This document shows, piece after piece, positions 35,471 through 44,136 of a stretch of DNA of 54,584 nt; the first letter of the stretch is position 1, and the number at the start of each line of letters is the position of its first letter. The notes beneath the pieces were generated by a model. The model ran no database searches. It saw nothing but the letters and a program-made list of their open reading frames with translations, and was not told the origin of the DNA. The stretch is from Eubacteriales bacterium (lineage in GTDB: Bacteria; Bacillota; Clostridia; Lachnospirales; Lachnospiraceae): assembly GCA_030536855.1 (NCBI GenBank), contig JAUNPK010000011.1, positions 1 to 54,584 on the forward strand. Direction: 5' to 3'. Position numbers and translations under genes: made by a program.

Positions 35471-35580
35471 ATCATCTAACGGTGAACAATTTAATAATCA
35501 ATAACAAACAATAGAAAGTGATTGCGGCGCTTTCTGTTGGAAATTAAAAAGACACAACCTCCTCCCGGTTGTGTCTTTTT
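35471..35580 (+). ncRNA. Candidate ~110-nt small RNA with CCUCC terminator loop
   Basis: Between the promoter above and a strong terminator lies an AT-rich single-stranded stretch, a small stem GAAAG/CTTTC (35514-35518/35530-35534) and the terminator stem whose 7-base loop is UCCUCCC. A C-rich loop able to pair with Shine-Dalgarno sequences is seen in several firmicute small RNAs. The alternative is that this is only the 3' end of the amylase transcript. Confidence 0.4.
35546..35580. terminator. Strong bidirectional terminator
   Basis: AAAAAGACACAACC (35546-35559) and GGTTGTGTCTTTTT (35567-35580) pair perfectly with A- and T-runs on both sides. It can end the amylase or small-RNA transcript and also the minus-strand phosphatase gene. 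Confidence 0.9.
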
Positions 35581-35624
35581 GTCATGGGGCGCCTTGCGGC
35601 GCGCGTTTCTTATTAATTACTTAA

Positions 35625-36446
35625 TTACTGTAATTTTATAAATTCAGGTTTTCTTTTATTGAATATGGTATAATAATTAAAGCCTGCATCCAGAAGAAGG
35701 TCAGGGATGACATTATAACCGAATGCAATATATTCAGGCATGTGGGCGTCAGAACCTGTGGTGATGATTTCCCCTCCCAGTTCTTTGTAAAGTTTTATTA
35801 TTTCAACGCAGGGATTAGGATTTTTTAGTCCGTATTTAAGACCGCCGGTATTAATCTCTATTCCTTTTCCCTTTTCTATAAGAGATTTTAAAATGATTTC
35901 AAAATATTCCCTATAATCTTTCCAATTATAATCTGTATCCTTATTTGGGGCATATCTGATTATGTAGTCCAGATGACCATATACATCGAAATTGTTACAG
36001 CTTCTTATATTGCATATAATACTTTCGTAATACTTTTCAATTGCTTCCCTGACGGAAATGTCTTCCCAAAATGATTTATAGTAGGGATCAACCCCGTTTA
36101 CAAGATGGGAAGAGCCTATAATAAAGTCAAGCCTGCCGTCCTTGTCATAGGCATTGATTTTTTCTGATACCGACTCCATGAGTCCCTGTTCAACACCAAC
36201 ATAAATTGACAAATCACTGTGGGACATTCTTTCTTTAAGATCAAACATGTAATCAGTGTATTGATTATAATCAAGGTTAAAAACAACTTTTCCATCTTCA
36301 AGAGGGTAGTCAAAATCGTTATGGTCTGTAAAACAAATGTTTTTGAGACCAAGAGCTTTTGCTTTTTTTATTACGTCCGGTGGTGAAGTATTTGAATCAC
36401 TTGAAAAATGTGTATGTAAATGAAAATCTGATAAGTTATTGTACAT
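35625..36446 (-). CDS. PHP-domain histidinol-phosphatase (HisJ family)
   Basis: Metal-dependent phosphoesterase of 273 residues, likely histidinol-phosphatase of histidine synthesis. PHP motifs are clear: DFHLHTHFSSDS, FTDHNDFDYP, a Glu in GVEQGL, SSHLV, YGHLDYIIRY and the C-terminal TTGSDAH. These give the usual three-metal ligand set. AAGAGG precedes the ATG at 36446. No other histidine genes are nearby, so the substrate could also be another phosphate ester. Confidence 0.88.
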   Translation of the reverse strand: MYNNLSDFHLHTHFSSDSNTSPPDVIKKAKALGLKNICFTDHNDFDYPLEDGKVVFNLDYNQYTDYMFDLKERMSHSDLSIYVGVEQGLMESVSEKINAYDKDGRLDFIIGSSHLVNGVDPYYKSFWEDISVREAIEKYYESIICNIRSCNNFDVYGHLDYIIRYAPNKDTDYNWKDYREYFEIILKSLIEKGKGIEINTGGLKYGLKNPNPCVEIIKLYKELGGEIITTGSDAHMPEYIAFGYNVIPDLLLDAGFNYYTIFNKRKPEFIKLQ

Positions 36447-36584
36447 AATTAAACCTCTTGTATGTCTTAATAACGAGAGTATAGCATTTTACACAAACAG
36501 ATTTCAATAAATACATTTTTTTCGGAAAAATGAACACAGTAAATTATGTGATTAAGAACTTGAAAATATATCACGTCATTGATA

Positions 36585-36608
36585 TTATGTAAAAGAACGT
36601 TTACATAA
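36585..36608. promoter_or_regulatory. Inverted repeat upstream of the Na/Pi transporter
   Basis: TTATGTAAA (36585-36593) and TTTACATAA (36600-36608) are a perfect 9-bp inverted repeat around AGAACG, about 85 bases before the GTG start. A further TTTACA is at 36631. This could be an operator; PhoP boxes contain TTTACA-like repeats, but the spacing is not convincing. Confidence 0.35.
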
Positions 36609-36691
36609 TTCATATACAATGCACATATAATTTACATTTATTAATATTTGATTGTGGTAGCTTTGGAAGGTGTGCAGGATAGGAGAATAAA

Positions 36692-38389
36692 GTGGATATT
36701 GAATTAATTGGTAATTTATTTATATTTGTCGGCGGAATTGGAATGTTCCTGTATGGCATGAATATTATGGCGGATGGTATGCAGAAAACTGCAGGTGGTA
36801 AGATGAAACAGCTTATCGGATATCTTACCAGAAACAGATTCCTTGCAGTTGTAGTGGGTGCTTTAATAACAGCAATTATTCAGAGTTCCGGTGCGACAAC
36901 CGTTATGGTGGTGGGATTTGTAAATGCCGGACTTATGACGCTTGTTCAGGCTGTAGGCGTTATCATGGGTGCTAATATTGGTACAACAATTACTGCATGG
37001 ATTGTATCTTTGGGACAGTTAGGAGATGCTGTAAAAGTACTTGCTCCTTCATTTTATGCGCCTTTACTTATGGGGCTTGGAGCTGTTATTTACCTTTTTT
37101 CCAAAAAACCTAAAAAGAAAATGGTAGGAGAGATACTTGTAGGTATAGGACTTCTGTTTCTTGGACTTGATTTTATGTCTTCATCAATTTCTCCATACAC
37201 GGATGCTCCAATATTCTCAAAAGCTTTTGAAGTTGTTGGCAATAATCCTCTGTTGGGAATTCTCATTGGTATTGTTGTAACAGCCATATTGCAGAGTTCT
37301 TCTGCATCCGTTGGTATTTTACAGACGCTGGCAATTAATGGGGTTGTAACTACCAATGCGGCAGTATTTATTACTTTGGGACAGAATATAGGTTCCTGTG
37401 TAACCGCGCTTATTTCCAGTGCAGGAGCATCAAGAAATGCAAAGAGAGCAGCCTGTATGCATCTTATTTTTAATATGGCGGGTGCTGTGCTTTTCGGAAC
37501 TTTGGCATTTGTTATTTTTATGATTAATCCGCAGTTAGCTGCACATAATATTACAAGTGTTGAAATTTCAATTTTTCATACATTTTTTAATATTACATGT
37601 ACTATTGTGATGATACCATTTGCTAATCTTCTTGTTAAAATTTCAGGTATTGTCATTCGCGAAAAATCTGTTGATAATGAAAATGCTGAACTTGAAGCTA
37701 AAGACAGCTATGCGGCAGAGCTTGCAAGACATTTTGATGACAGACTTTTTGAACAGCCGTCTTTTGCAGTTGAGAATGCTTTGAATGAAGTTATTATTAT
37801 GGGTAATCTTTCTCTGGATAATATAAAATATTCTTCTGAGGCGATTACCAATAATGACCAAAATATGATTGATAAAGTGTACGAGATAGAGCATAAGGTT
37901 GATCTTTATGAGAAGTATCTTACAGAATACCTGATTAAGATTAACAATCTTTCCATCACAGAGGTGCAGCATAGAGTAGTAAATGATCTTTTCCATGCTA
38001 TTATTGATATTGAAAGAGTATCAGACCACTGTGAGAATATGGCTGAGCTTGCAGCATATAAGATTGAGAATGACATTACATTTTCAGAGCATGGCAATGA
38101 AGAACTTAAACAGTTGTATGACAAGGTAATAAAATGCTTTGATAAGGCAATTGAGGCAAGAAAAAATACAAGTGAAGAAGCAGCAAGGGCTGTTTGCAGA
38201 ATAGAAGATGAAGTAGATGATTTTGAAGAAGAATTAAGAAATAAGCATATTGAGAGACTTTCGGCAGGAAGCTGCAAACCGTCTAACGGTGTAGTATTCC
38301 TTGATATTCTGTCAAATCTTGAGAGAATGTCAGATCATGCTAACAATATTGCTGATTGTATTCTGGGTGAAATTGATGCAACAAAATAG
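36692..38389 (+). CDS. Na+/phosphate cotransporter family protein with PhoU-like tail
   Basis: Membrane protein of 565 residues. Two inverted Na/Pi-cotransport repeats each carry the QSS motif (QSSGATTVMVVGFVNAG near residue 66; QSSSASVGILQTLA near 203), with GANIGTT and GQNIGS following. About 8-9 membrane segments end near residue 325. The rest is a helical PhoU-like cytosolic domain with two repeats (DIERVSDHCENMAE, NLERMSDHANNIAD). Start is GTG 36692 after AGGAGAA. It likely imports phosphate, with the tail acting as a sensor or regulator; no pst genes are adjacent. Confidence 0.93.
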   Translation: MDIELIGNLFIFVGGIGMFLYGMNIMADGMQKTAGGKMKQLIGYLTRNRFLAVVVGALITAIIQSSGATTVMVVGFVNAGLMTLVQAVGVIMGANIGTTITAWIVSLGQLGDAVKVLAPSFYAPLLMGLGAVIYLFSKKPKKKMVGEILVGIGLLFLGLDFMSSSISPYTDAPIFSKAFEVVGNNPLLGILIGIVVTAILQSSSASVGILQTLAINGVVTTNAAVFITLGQNIGSCVTALISSAGASRNAKRAACMHLIFNMAGAVLFGTLAFVIFMINPQLAAHNITSVEISIFHTFFNITCTIVMIPFANLLVKISGIVIREKSVDNENAELEAKDSYAAELARHFDDRLFEQPSFAVENALNEVIIMGNLSLDNIKYSSEAITNNDQNMIDKVYEIEHKVDLYEKYLTEYLIKINNLSITEVQHRVVNDLFHAIIDIERVSDHCENMAELAAYKIENDITFSEHGNEELKQLYDKVIKCFDKAIEARKNTSEEAARAVCRIEDEVDDFEEELRNKHIERLSAGSCKPSNGVVFLDILSNLERMSDHANNIADCILGEIDATK

Positions 38390-38412
38390 AATTGTATACA
38401 TTATTCAATTCT
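38388..38412 (+). terminator. Possible terminator of the Na/Pi gene
   Basis: AGAATTG/CAATTCT form a 7-bp stem starting in the stop codon. The T-run is weak, so termination is uncertain. Confidence 0.35.
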
Positions 38413-38496
38413 TGTGTTGATTTTCGTCAAATTTGCTAACAGGGTAATAATTTATGGTAAAAAAAGTGTCATTTTGTAAAAAATGGTATTTACTAC

Positions 38497-38536
38497 TTGA
38501 TATTTTTTTCTTATTTTTGTAAACTACTTTGTAGTT
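38497..38536 (+). promoter_or_regulatory. Likely gap promoter with overlapping inverted repeat
   Basis: TTGATA (38497-38502), 17-base spacer, TAAACT (38520-38525). The repeat AACTAC-TTT-GTAGTT (38522-38536) covers the -10 and start site, a common operator position. The -10 match is only partial. Confidence 0.4.
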
Positions 38537-38578
38537 GATTTTTTATTAACAATCTTTTTATTAGGAGGATTTATTTTT

Positions 38579-39607
38579 ATGTCAGTAAAAGTAGCAATTA
38601 ATGGTTTTGGACGTATCGGTAGACTTGCATTCAGACAGATGTTTGGTGCAGAGGGATATGAAGTTGTAGCAATCAACGACTTAACAAGTCCTAAGATGCT
38701 TGCTCATCTTTTAAAGTATGATTCATCACAGGGTAGATATATTGAGTTAGGTGATGAAGATTCAGTTACAGCTGATGATGAAGCTGGTACAATTACTGTT
38801 AAGGGTAAGACAATTAAGATTTATAAGGAACCAGATGCTAACAATTGTCCTTGGGGAGAAATCGGTGTAGACGTAGTTCTTGAGTGCTCAGGTTTCTATA
38901 CATCTAAGGAAAAGGCACAGGCTCACATCAATGCAGGTGCTAAGAAGGTAGTTATTTCAGCTCCAGCTGGTAACGATCTTAAGACAATCGTATATAATGT
39001 TAACCATGAGACACTTACAGCAGATGATAAGATTATTTCAGCTGCTTCTTGTACAACAAACTGTTTAGCTCCTATGGCTAAGGCTCTTAATGACCTTGCT
39101 CCAATCGAGTCAGGTATTATGTGTACAATTCATGCTTACACAGGAGATCAGATGATTCTTGACGGACCTCAGAGAAAGGGCGATTTAAGAAGATCTAGAG
39201 CTGGTGCTTGCAATATCGTTCCTAATTCAACAGGAGCTGCTAAGGCTATCGGTCTTGTTATTCCTGAACTTAACGGAAAGCTTATTGGAGCTGCTCAGAG
39301 AGTTCCTACACCTACAGGCTCTACAACACTTCTTTTTGCTGTAGTAAATAAGGAAGTTACTGTTGATGATGTTAATGCTGCTATGAAGGCTGCTGCAACA
39401 GAGAGCTTTGGTTATAATACAGAGCAGATTGTATCTAGCGATATCGTTGGTATGAGATATGGTTCATTATTTGATGCTACTCAGACTATGGTTTCTCCAT
39501 TACCAGATGGAAAGACTCAGGTTGAGGTTGTTTCTTGGTATGATAATGAAAATTCATACACAAGCCAGATGGTTAGAACAATTAAGTACTTTGCTGAATT
39601 AAACTAA
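38579..39607 (+). CDS. gap: Glyceraldehyde-3-phosphate dehydrogenase
   Basis: Glycolytic NAD-dependent dehydrogenase, 342 residues. Rossmann motif [15 protein letters not shown]34 at the end of VVAIND indicates NAD preference. The catalytic Cys is C158 in SAASCTTNC, and the catalytic His is in [15 protein letters not shown] stands before ATG 38579. Codons are dominated by GCT, AAG, GGT and AGA, as expected for a very highly expressed gene. A perfect terminator follows, so pgk may be transcribed separately or by read-through. Confidence 0.98.
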   Translation: MSVKVAINGFGRIGRLAFRQMFGAEGYEVVAINDLTSPKMLAHLLKYDSSQGRYIELGDEDSVTADDEAGTITVKGKTIKIYKEPDANNCPWGEIGVDVVLECSGFYTSKEKAQAHINAGAKKVVISAPAGNDLKTIVYNVNHETLTADDKIISAASCTTNCLAPMAKALNDLAPIESGIMCTIHAYTGDQMILDGPQRKGDLRRSRAGACNIVPNSTGAAKAIGLVIPELNGKLIGAAQRVPTPTGSTTLLFAVVNKEVTVDDVNAAMKAAATESFGYNTEQIVSSDIVGMRYGSLFDATQTMVSPLPDGKTQVEVVSWYDNENSYTSQMVRTIKYFAELN

Positions 39608-39634
39608 TTAACTCTTTGTTAATTGTTTGAGTAC

Positions 39635-39672
39635 AAAATACCGGAGATGAACGAGTCATTCTCCGGTATTTT
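39635..39672 (+). terminator. Terminator between gap and pgk
   Basis: AAAATACCGGAGA pairs with TCTCCGGTATTTT around a 12-base loop, followed by ATTA. It may attenuate rather than fully stop transcription, since the pgk site is only about 30 bases on. Confidence 0.8.
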
Positions 39673-39704
39673 ATTAGTACATTTATAAATGGAGGAAATA
39701 TTAT

Positions 39705-40898
39705 ATGCTTAATAAGAAATCAGTTGATGATATCAACGTTAAGGGTAAGAGAGTTTTATGCAGATGTGATTTTAATGTACCTTTAGATGGTGACAGAATT
39801 ACAGATGAGACACGTCTTGTAGCTGCACTTCCTACAATTAAGAAGTTAATAGCAGATGGTGGAAAGGTTATTCTTTGTTCTCATCTTGGTAAGCCAAAGG
39901 GACCAGATAAGGCTTTCTCATTAGCTCCTGTTGCTAAGAGATTATCAGAACTTTTAGGTCAGGAAGTTAAGTTTGCTGCTGATGATACAGTAGTTGGTGA
40001 CAACGCAAGAGCAGCAGTAGCTTCCATGAATGATGGAGATGTTATTTTACTTGAAAATACACGTTTCAGAGCCGAGGAGACAAAGAACGGAGAGGAGTTC
40101 TCAAAGGATCTTGCTTCAATTGCAGATGTATTTGTTAATGATGCTTTCGGTACTGCTCACAGAGCTCATTGTTCTAATGTAGGTGTTACAAAGTTTGTTG
40201 ATACAGCTGTTGTTGGTTATCTTATGCAGAAGGAAATTGATTTCCTTGGAAATGCAGTAAATAACCCTGTAAGACCTTTTGTTGCAATTCTTGGCGGTTC
40301 AAAGGTTTCTTCAAAGATTTCAGTAATTAACAATCTTCTTGATAAGGTTGATACTCTTATAATTGGTGGTGGTATGTCTTATACATTCCAGAAAGCTCAT
40401 GGCGGAAAAGTTGGAAATTCTTTAGTTGAGGATGATTATCTTGATTATGCTAAGGAAATGATGGCTAAGGCAGAAGCTAAGGGTGTTAAGATGCTTATTC
40501 CTATCGATACTGTTGTCGCAAAGGAATTCAAAAATGATACTCCTAGCCGTATTGTTGTTGCCGGACATCAGGAAGATGATGATATGGGTATGGATATCGG
40601 ACCTAAGACATGCGAGCTTTACAAGGATGCATTAAAGGACGCAAAGACAGTAGTTTGGAACGGACCTATGGGTGTATTTGAATTTGAAAACTTTGCAAAG
40701 GGCACAATAGCAGTTGCAGAGGAACTTGCATCACTTGAAGGAGCTACAACAATTATTGGTGGTGGAGATTCTGCTGCTGCTGTTAATAATCTTGGATTTG
40801 GAGATAAGATGACTCACATTTCAACAGGTGGAGGCGCTTCACTTGAATTCCTTGAAGGTAAGGAACTTCCTGGTGTTGTTGCTGCTAACGACAAGTAA
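39705..40898 (+). CDS. pgk: Phosphoglycerate kinase
   Basis: Makes ATP from 1,3-bisphosphoglycerate. 397 residues with the two-domain PGK pattern: [61 protein letters not shown] and the C-terminal GGGDSAAAV and [18 protein letters not shown] precedes ATG 39705. Codon use is like gap. All substrate-binding segments are intact. A strong terminator follows. Confidence 0.98.
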   Translation: MLNKKSVDDINVKGKRVLCRCDFNVPLDGDRITDETRLVAALPTIKKLIADGGKVILCSHLGKPKGPDKAFSLAPVAKRLSELLGQEVKFAADDTVVGDNARAAVASMNDGDVILLENTRFRAEETKNGEEFSKDLASIADVFVNDAFGTAHRAHCSNVGVTKFVDTAVVGYLMQKEIDFLGNAVNNPVRPFVAILGGSKVSSKISVINNLLDKVDTLIIGGGMSYTFQKAHGGKVGNSLVEDDYLDYAKEMMAKAEAKGVKMLIPIDTVVAKEFKNDTPSRIVVAGHQEDDDMGMDIGPKTCELYKDALKDAKTVVWNGPMGVFEFENFAKGTIAVAEELASLEGATTIIGGGDSAAAVNNLGFGDKMTHISTGGGASLEFLEGKELPGVVAANDK

Positions 40899-40929
40899 TT
40901 GTTTACTGACATAAACATACTATATATTT

Positions 40930-40988
40930 AAAGGGGCTGTTGCATCATAAAAGTCTGTTTTTTTCAGATGAGATGCAATAGTCTCTTT
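40930..40988 (+). terminator. Terminator of pgk
   Basis: AAAGGGGCTGTTGCATC (40930-40946) pairs with GATGCAATAGTCTCTTT (40972-40988), followed by ATTTAATTTTTT. The 5' arm resembles that of the 381-453 terminator. Confidence 0.8.
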
Positions 40989-41031
40989 ATTTAATTTTTT
41001 GTCAGTTTTTATGGTTTTTTGTTTGTCTGTA

Positions 41032-41080
41032 TGTTATAATTCTCGTATATTAGTAGTCAGTGTTGTCTGTTGCAACAGAC
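41032..41080 (+). promoter_or_regulatory. Extended -10 promoter and palindrome before tpiA
   Basis: TGTTATAAT (41032-41040) is a perfect extended -10 with no clear -35. The predicted start is near 41047. GTCTGTTGCAACAGAC (41065-41080) is a perfect 16-bp palindrome about 20 bases inside the transcript. The remaining gap to the tpiA start shows no gene. Confidence 0.45.
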
Positions 41081-41221
41081 ATGAAATCAGTGTTAAGTCT
41101 TTTCGTCAAGATTTCAATTATAGAAAGCATGAATATTTGATTTGGAAGAATCATAAAGTTAATAATGGATTGTACACATCTACATTCCCTGGGAAAGACG
41201 CACAGAAAAATGGAGGATTGT

Positions 41222-41968
41222 ATGAGAAAAAAGATTGTAGCCGGTAATTGGAAGATGAATATGACACCAAGTGAGGCTGTTAAACTTGTAAATGAGCTTA
41301 AGTGTAAATCTTACAGCAAAGATGTAGAAGTTGTATTCTGCGTTCCTGCCATTGATATCGTCCCTGTAGCAGAGGCATTAAAAGGTACAAGCATTAAAGT
41401 GGGAGCAGAGAATATGTATTATGAAGAGAAGGGTGCTTTCACAGGAGAAATTTCTCCGGATATGCTTACAGATGCAGGCGTTTCGTACGTTATATTGGGG
41501 CATTCGGAAAGAAGACAGTATTTTGGTGAGGATGATGATTGCGTTAACAGAAAGGTGCGGAAAGCTATAGAGCACAATATTATTCCAATAATTTGCTGTG
41601 GTGAAACAATACAGCAGAGAGAAGAAGGAATTACTCTTGATTTTATAAAGTCACAGATTGTTGGAGCTTTTCAGCAGGTTTCACCTAAGAATGCAGCAGA
41701 GTGTGTAATAGCTTATGAACCTATATGGGCAATTGGTACGGGACGTGTGGCAACATCCCAACAGGCTCAGGATGTGTGTGAAGCTATCAGATTGAATATA
41801 AGGGAACTGTATGGTGAAGAGGTTGCATCATCAATAAGGATTCTTTATGGAGGTTCTGTTAATGCCTGCAACGCTGCGGAATTGTTTGCACAGGAAGATA
41901 TAGATGGAGGTCTTGTAGGAGGTGCGAGTCTTAAGCCTGATTTTGCAGATATTGTAAATTATAAATAA
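41222..41968 (+). CDS. tpiA: Triosephosphate isomerase
   Basis: Interconverts dihydroxyacetone phosphate and glyceraldehyde 3-phosphate. 248 residues, start [13 protein letters not shown] with the catalytic Lys. Also seen are [10 protein letters not shown] with the catalytic His, [11 protein letters not shown] with the catalytic Glu, and the phosphate loops YGGSVN and [14 protein letters not shown] lies before ATG 41222; the longer frame from 41165 includes that site and is rejected. Unlike gap and pgk it has less extreme codon bias. Confidence 0.98.
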   Translation: MRKKIVAGNWKMNMTPSEAVKLVNELKCKSYSKDVEVVFCVPAIDIVPVAEALKGTSIKVGAENMYYEEKGAFTGEISPDMLTDAGVSYVILGHSERRQYFGEDDDCVNRKVRKAIEHNIIPIICCGETIQQREEGITLDFIKSQIVGAFQQVSPKNAAECVIAYEPIWAIGTGRVATSQQAQDVCEAIRLNIRELYGEEVASSIRILYGGSVNACNAAELFAQEDIDGGLVGGASLKPDFADIVNYK

Positions 41969-42029
41969 TCAGTAATTGGTTGCATAATATATTTATGTAA
42001 TTTGATTATTTAGTATATTTTTTGCAAAT

Positions 42030-42074
42030 AATATCCTTTATGATTATACGTTTATAATCGTAAAGGATATTTTT
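42030..42074 (+). terminator. Terminator of tpiA
   Basis: AATATCCTTTATGATTATA pairs with TATAATCGTAAAGGATATT over a short loop, followed by TTTTG. One mismatch or wobble in the middle. Confidence 0.75.
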
Positions 42075-42168
42075 GCTTTTAAAATATATAGAATTGTGCT
42101 ATCATTCTAAAGTAAAATTTAGTGATACTAAAATAATATGCATAATAAGCACGGAGGAGTTAAATAAT

Positions 42169-43710
42169 ATGAGTAAGAAACCTGTTGTTTTAATGGTACT
42201 TGATGGTTATGGATTAAATGATTGCACAGAAGGCAATGCTATTGCAATGGCAAATACACCTGTAATGGACAGACTTATGAAGGAGTATCCTTTTGTTAAG
42301 GGAAATGCTTCCGGATTGTATGTTGGTCTTCCTGACGGACAGATGGGTAACTCTGAGGTTGGTCATATGAATATTGGTGCCGGTAGAATAATTTATCAGG
42401 ATCTTACAAGAATAACAAAGGATATTGAGGATGGTACATTCTTTGATAATGAGGCACTTCTTGAAGCTATGAATAATTGCAAGAAGAATAACTCAGATCT
42501 TCATCTCTGGGGACTTTTATCAGATGGTGGTGTTCATAGTCATATTTCACATATTTTTGGATTGCTTGAAATGGCTAAGAAAAATGGAATTTCTAATGTT
42601 TATGTACATGCATTTCTTGACGGAAGAGATACACCTCCTGCATCAGGTAAGGATTTTGTTGAACAGTTGCAGAATAAGATGAAAGAACTTGGAGTAGGTA
42701 AGGTAGCTTCATTAGCAGGAAGATACTATGCAATGGATAGAGATAATAACTGGGACAGAGTAGAGAAGGCATATAAGTCTTTGACAACCGGTGAAGGTGT
42801 ACAGGCTGAGGATGCTGTTCAGGCAATGGCAGATTCTTATGCTCAGGGTGTAACAGATGAGTTTGTTTTACCAACAGTTATTACTGAGAATGGAAAACCA
42901 CTTTCAGTTGTTAAGCCTAATGATTCTGTTATATTCTTTAATTTTCGCCCTGATAGAGCCAGAGAAATGACAAGAGCATTCTGTGATGACAAGTTTACAG
43001 GCTTTGACAGAGAGTATATTCCTACAACATTTGTTTGTTTTAAAGATTATGATGAGTCAATCCCTAACAAGATTATTGCTTTCAAGAAGGAAGAAATTAA
43101 GAATACATTTGGTGAGTTTTTAGCTAAAAATGGCAAGAAGCAGCTCAGACTTGCTGAAACAGAGAAATATGCCCACGTTACATTTTTCTTTAACGGTGGA
43201 GTTGAAGATCCCAATGTTGATGAATTCAGACTGCTTGTAAATTCTCCAAAGGATGTTGCAACTTATGATTTAAAGCCTGAAATGAGTGCTCCTGAGGTTG
43301 GAATGGATCTTGTTGAGGCAATCAAGTCTGATAAATATGATGTTATTGTAATTAATTTTGCTAATCCTGATATGGTTGGACATACAGGAGTTATACCTGC
43401 AGCAGTTAAAGCAGTTGAGAAGGTTGATGAATTGGTAGGTAAGGCTGTAGAAGCAGTTAAGGATGTTGATGGTGTAATGTTTATCTGTGCAGATCATGGT
43501 AATGCAGAGAAAATGATTGATTATGAGACAGGTAATCCACATACTGCACATACAACAAATCCTGTTCCGTTTATTCTTGTAAATTACGATGAGTCTTATA
43601 AACTTAAAGAAGGCGGAAGACTTTGCGATATTGTCCCTACATTAATTGATATAATGGGAATGGAAAAACCGGTTGAGATGACAGGTGAATCACTTCTTAT
43701 TAAGAAATAA
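42169..43710 (+). CDS. gpmI: 2,3-bisphosphoglycerate-independent phosphoglycerate mutase
   Basis: Glycolytic mutase of the alkaline-phosphatase superfamily, 513 residues. VLMVLDGYGLND starts the metal site; the phosphoserine is in GNSEVGHMNIGAGR; further motifs are HAFLDGRDTPP, FFNFRPDRAREMTRAF, NFANPDMVGHTG and CADHGNAEKM, giving the two-Mn ligand set. CGGAGGAG precedes ATG 42169; the extension from 42073 has no site and crosses the tpiA terminator region. Enolase, often next, is not here. Confidence 0.98.
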   Translation: MSKKPVVLMVLDGYGLNDCTEGNAIAMANTPVMDRLMKEYPFVKGNASGLYVGLPDGQMGNSEVGHMNIGAGRIIYQDLTRITKDIEDGTFFDNEALLEAMNNCKKNNSDLHLWGLLSDGGVHSHISHIFGLLEMAKKNGISNVYVHAFLDGRDTPPASGKDFVEQLQNKMKELGVGKVASLAGRYYAMDRDNNWDRVEKAYKSLTTGEGVQAEDAVQAMADSYAQGVTDEFVLPTVITENGKPLSVVKPNDSVIFFNFRPDRAREMTRAFCDDKFTGFDREYIPTTFVCFKDYDESIPNKIIAFKKEEIKNTFGEFLAKNGKKQLRLAETEKYAHVTFFFNGGVEDPNVDEFRLLVNSPKDVATYDLKPEMSAPEVGMDLVEAIKSDKYDVIVINFANPDMVGHTGVIPAAVKAVEKVDELVGKAVEAVKDVDGVMFICADHGNAEKMIDYETGNPHTAHTTNPVPFILVNYDESYKLKEGGRLCDIVPTLIDIMGMEKPVEMTGESLLIKK

Positions 43711-43719
43711 AAAAATATT

Positions 43720-43762
43720 GAGAAATAATGGTTGAAATGTAGTTGCACTGCATTATTTTCTC
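43720..43762 (+). terminator. Probable gpmI terminator overlapping the secG promoter
   Basis: GAGAAATAATG (43720-43730) pairs with CATTATTTTCTC (43751-43762), with one bulged T. The T-run is inside the arm, so efficiency is unclear. Confidence 0.45.
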
Positions 43763-43771
43763 TGATATAAT
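43743..43771 (+). promoter_or_regulatory. Sigma-A promoter of secG
   Basis: TTGCAC (43743-43748), 17-base spacer, TATAAT (43766-43771) preceded by TGA (extended -10). Predicted start about 43778. It drives secG and probably rnr-smpB. Confidence 0.75.
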
Positions 43772-43810
43772 GTCATAGTTGTGATTTTTTGTAATAGGAG
43801 GTGTTATTAC

Positions 43811-44068
43811 ATGTTTGGAATGTCATGGGCAGATACAATAAGAGTCCTTTTAATGGGAATATTTATTATAGTTTGTGTTATATTAACAGTTTTAGTTCTT
43901 ATGCAGGAGAGTAAGCAGAACGGTTTATCAGGAGCTATCAGCGGTGCTGCTGACAGTTATTGGGGTAAAAACAAGGGCCGTTCTATGGAAGGCAAACTTG
44001 TTGCTTTCACAAAGGTGCTTGCAGTTGCATTTGTGGTGATAGCTGTTATATTAAATATTAACTTTTAA
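43811..44068 (+). CDS. secG: Preprotein translocase subunit SecG
   Basis: Small accessory subunit of the SecYEG channel, 85 residues. Two hydrophobic segments (RVLLMGIFIIVCVILTVLVL and LAVAFVVIAVILNI) flank the conserved loop QESKQNGLSGAISGAADSYWGKNKGRS. AGGAGG stands before ATG 43811. A hairpin follows, but rnr starts only 69 bases on, an order (secG-rnr-smpB-ssrA) common in firmicutes. Confidence 0.95.
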   Translation: MFGMSWADTIRVLLMGIFIIVCVILTVLVLMQESKQNGLSGAISGAADSYWGKNKGRSMEGKLVAFTKVLAVAFVVIAVILNINF

Positions 44069-44073
44069 ATTAA

Positions 44074-44110
44074 AGGCGCTCTTAAGTTGTTACTTACGGG
44101 CGCTTTTTTA
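44074..44110 (+). terminator. Hairpin between secG and rnr
   Basis: AAAGGCGCTCTTAAGT pairs with ACTTACGGGCGCTTTT with wobbles and one mismatch, followed by TTTT. It looks like a terminator or attenuator. Confidence 0.65.
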
Positions 44111-44136
44111 ATATATGATAAGGTGAGGTGATAGTA

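Noticed and set aside
35453-35512. 19-codon ORF inside the candidate small RNA
   Set aside because: It begins within the promoter, has no ribosome binding site and is AT-driven.
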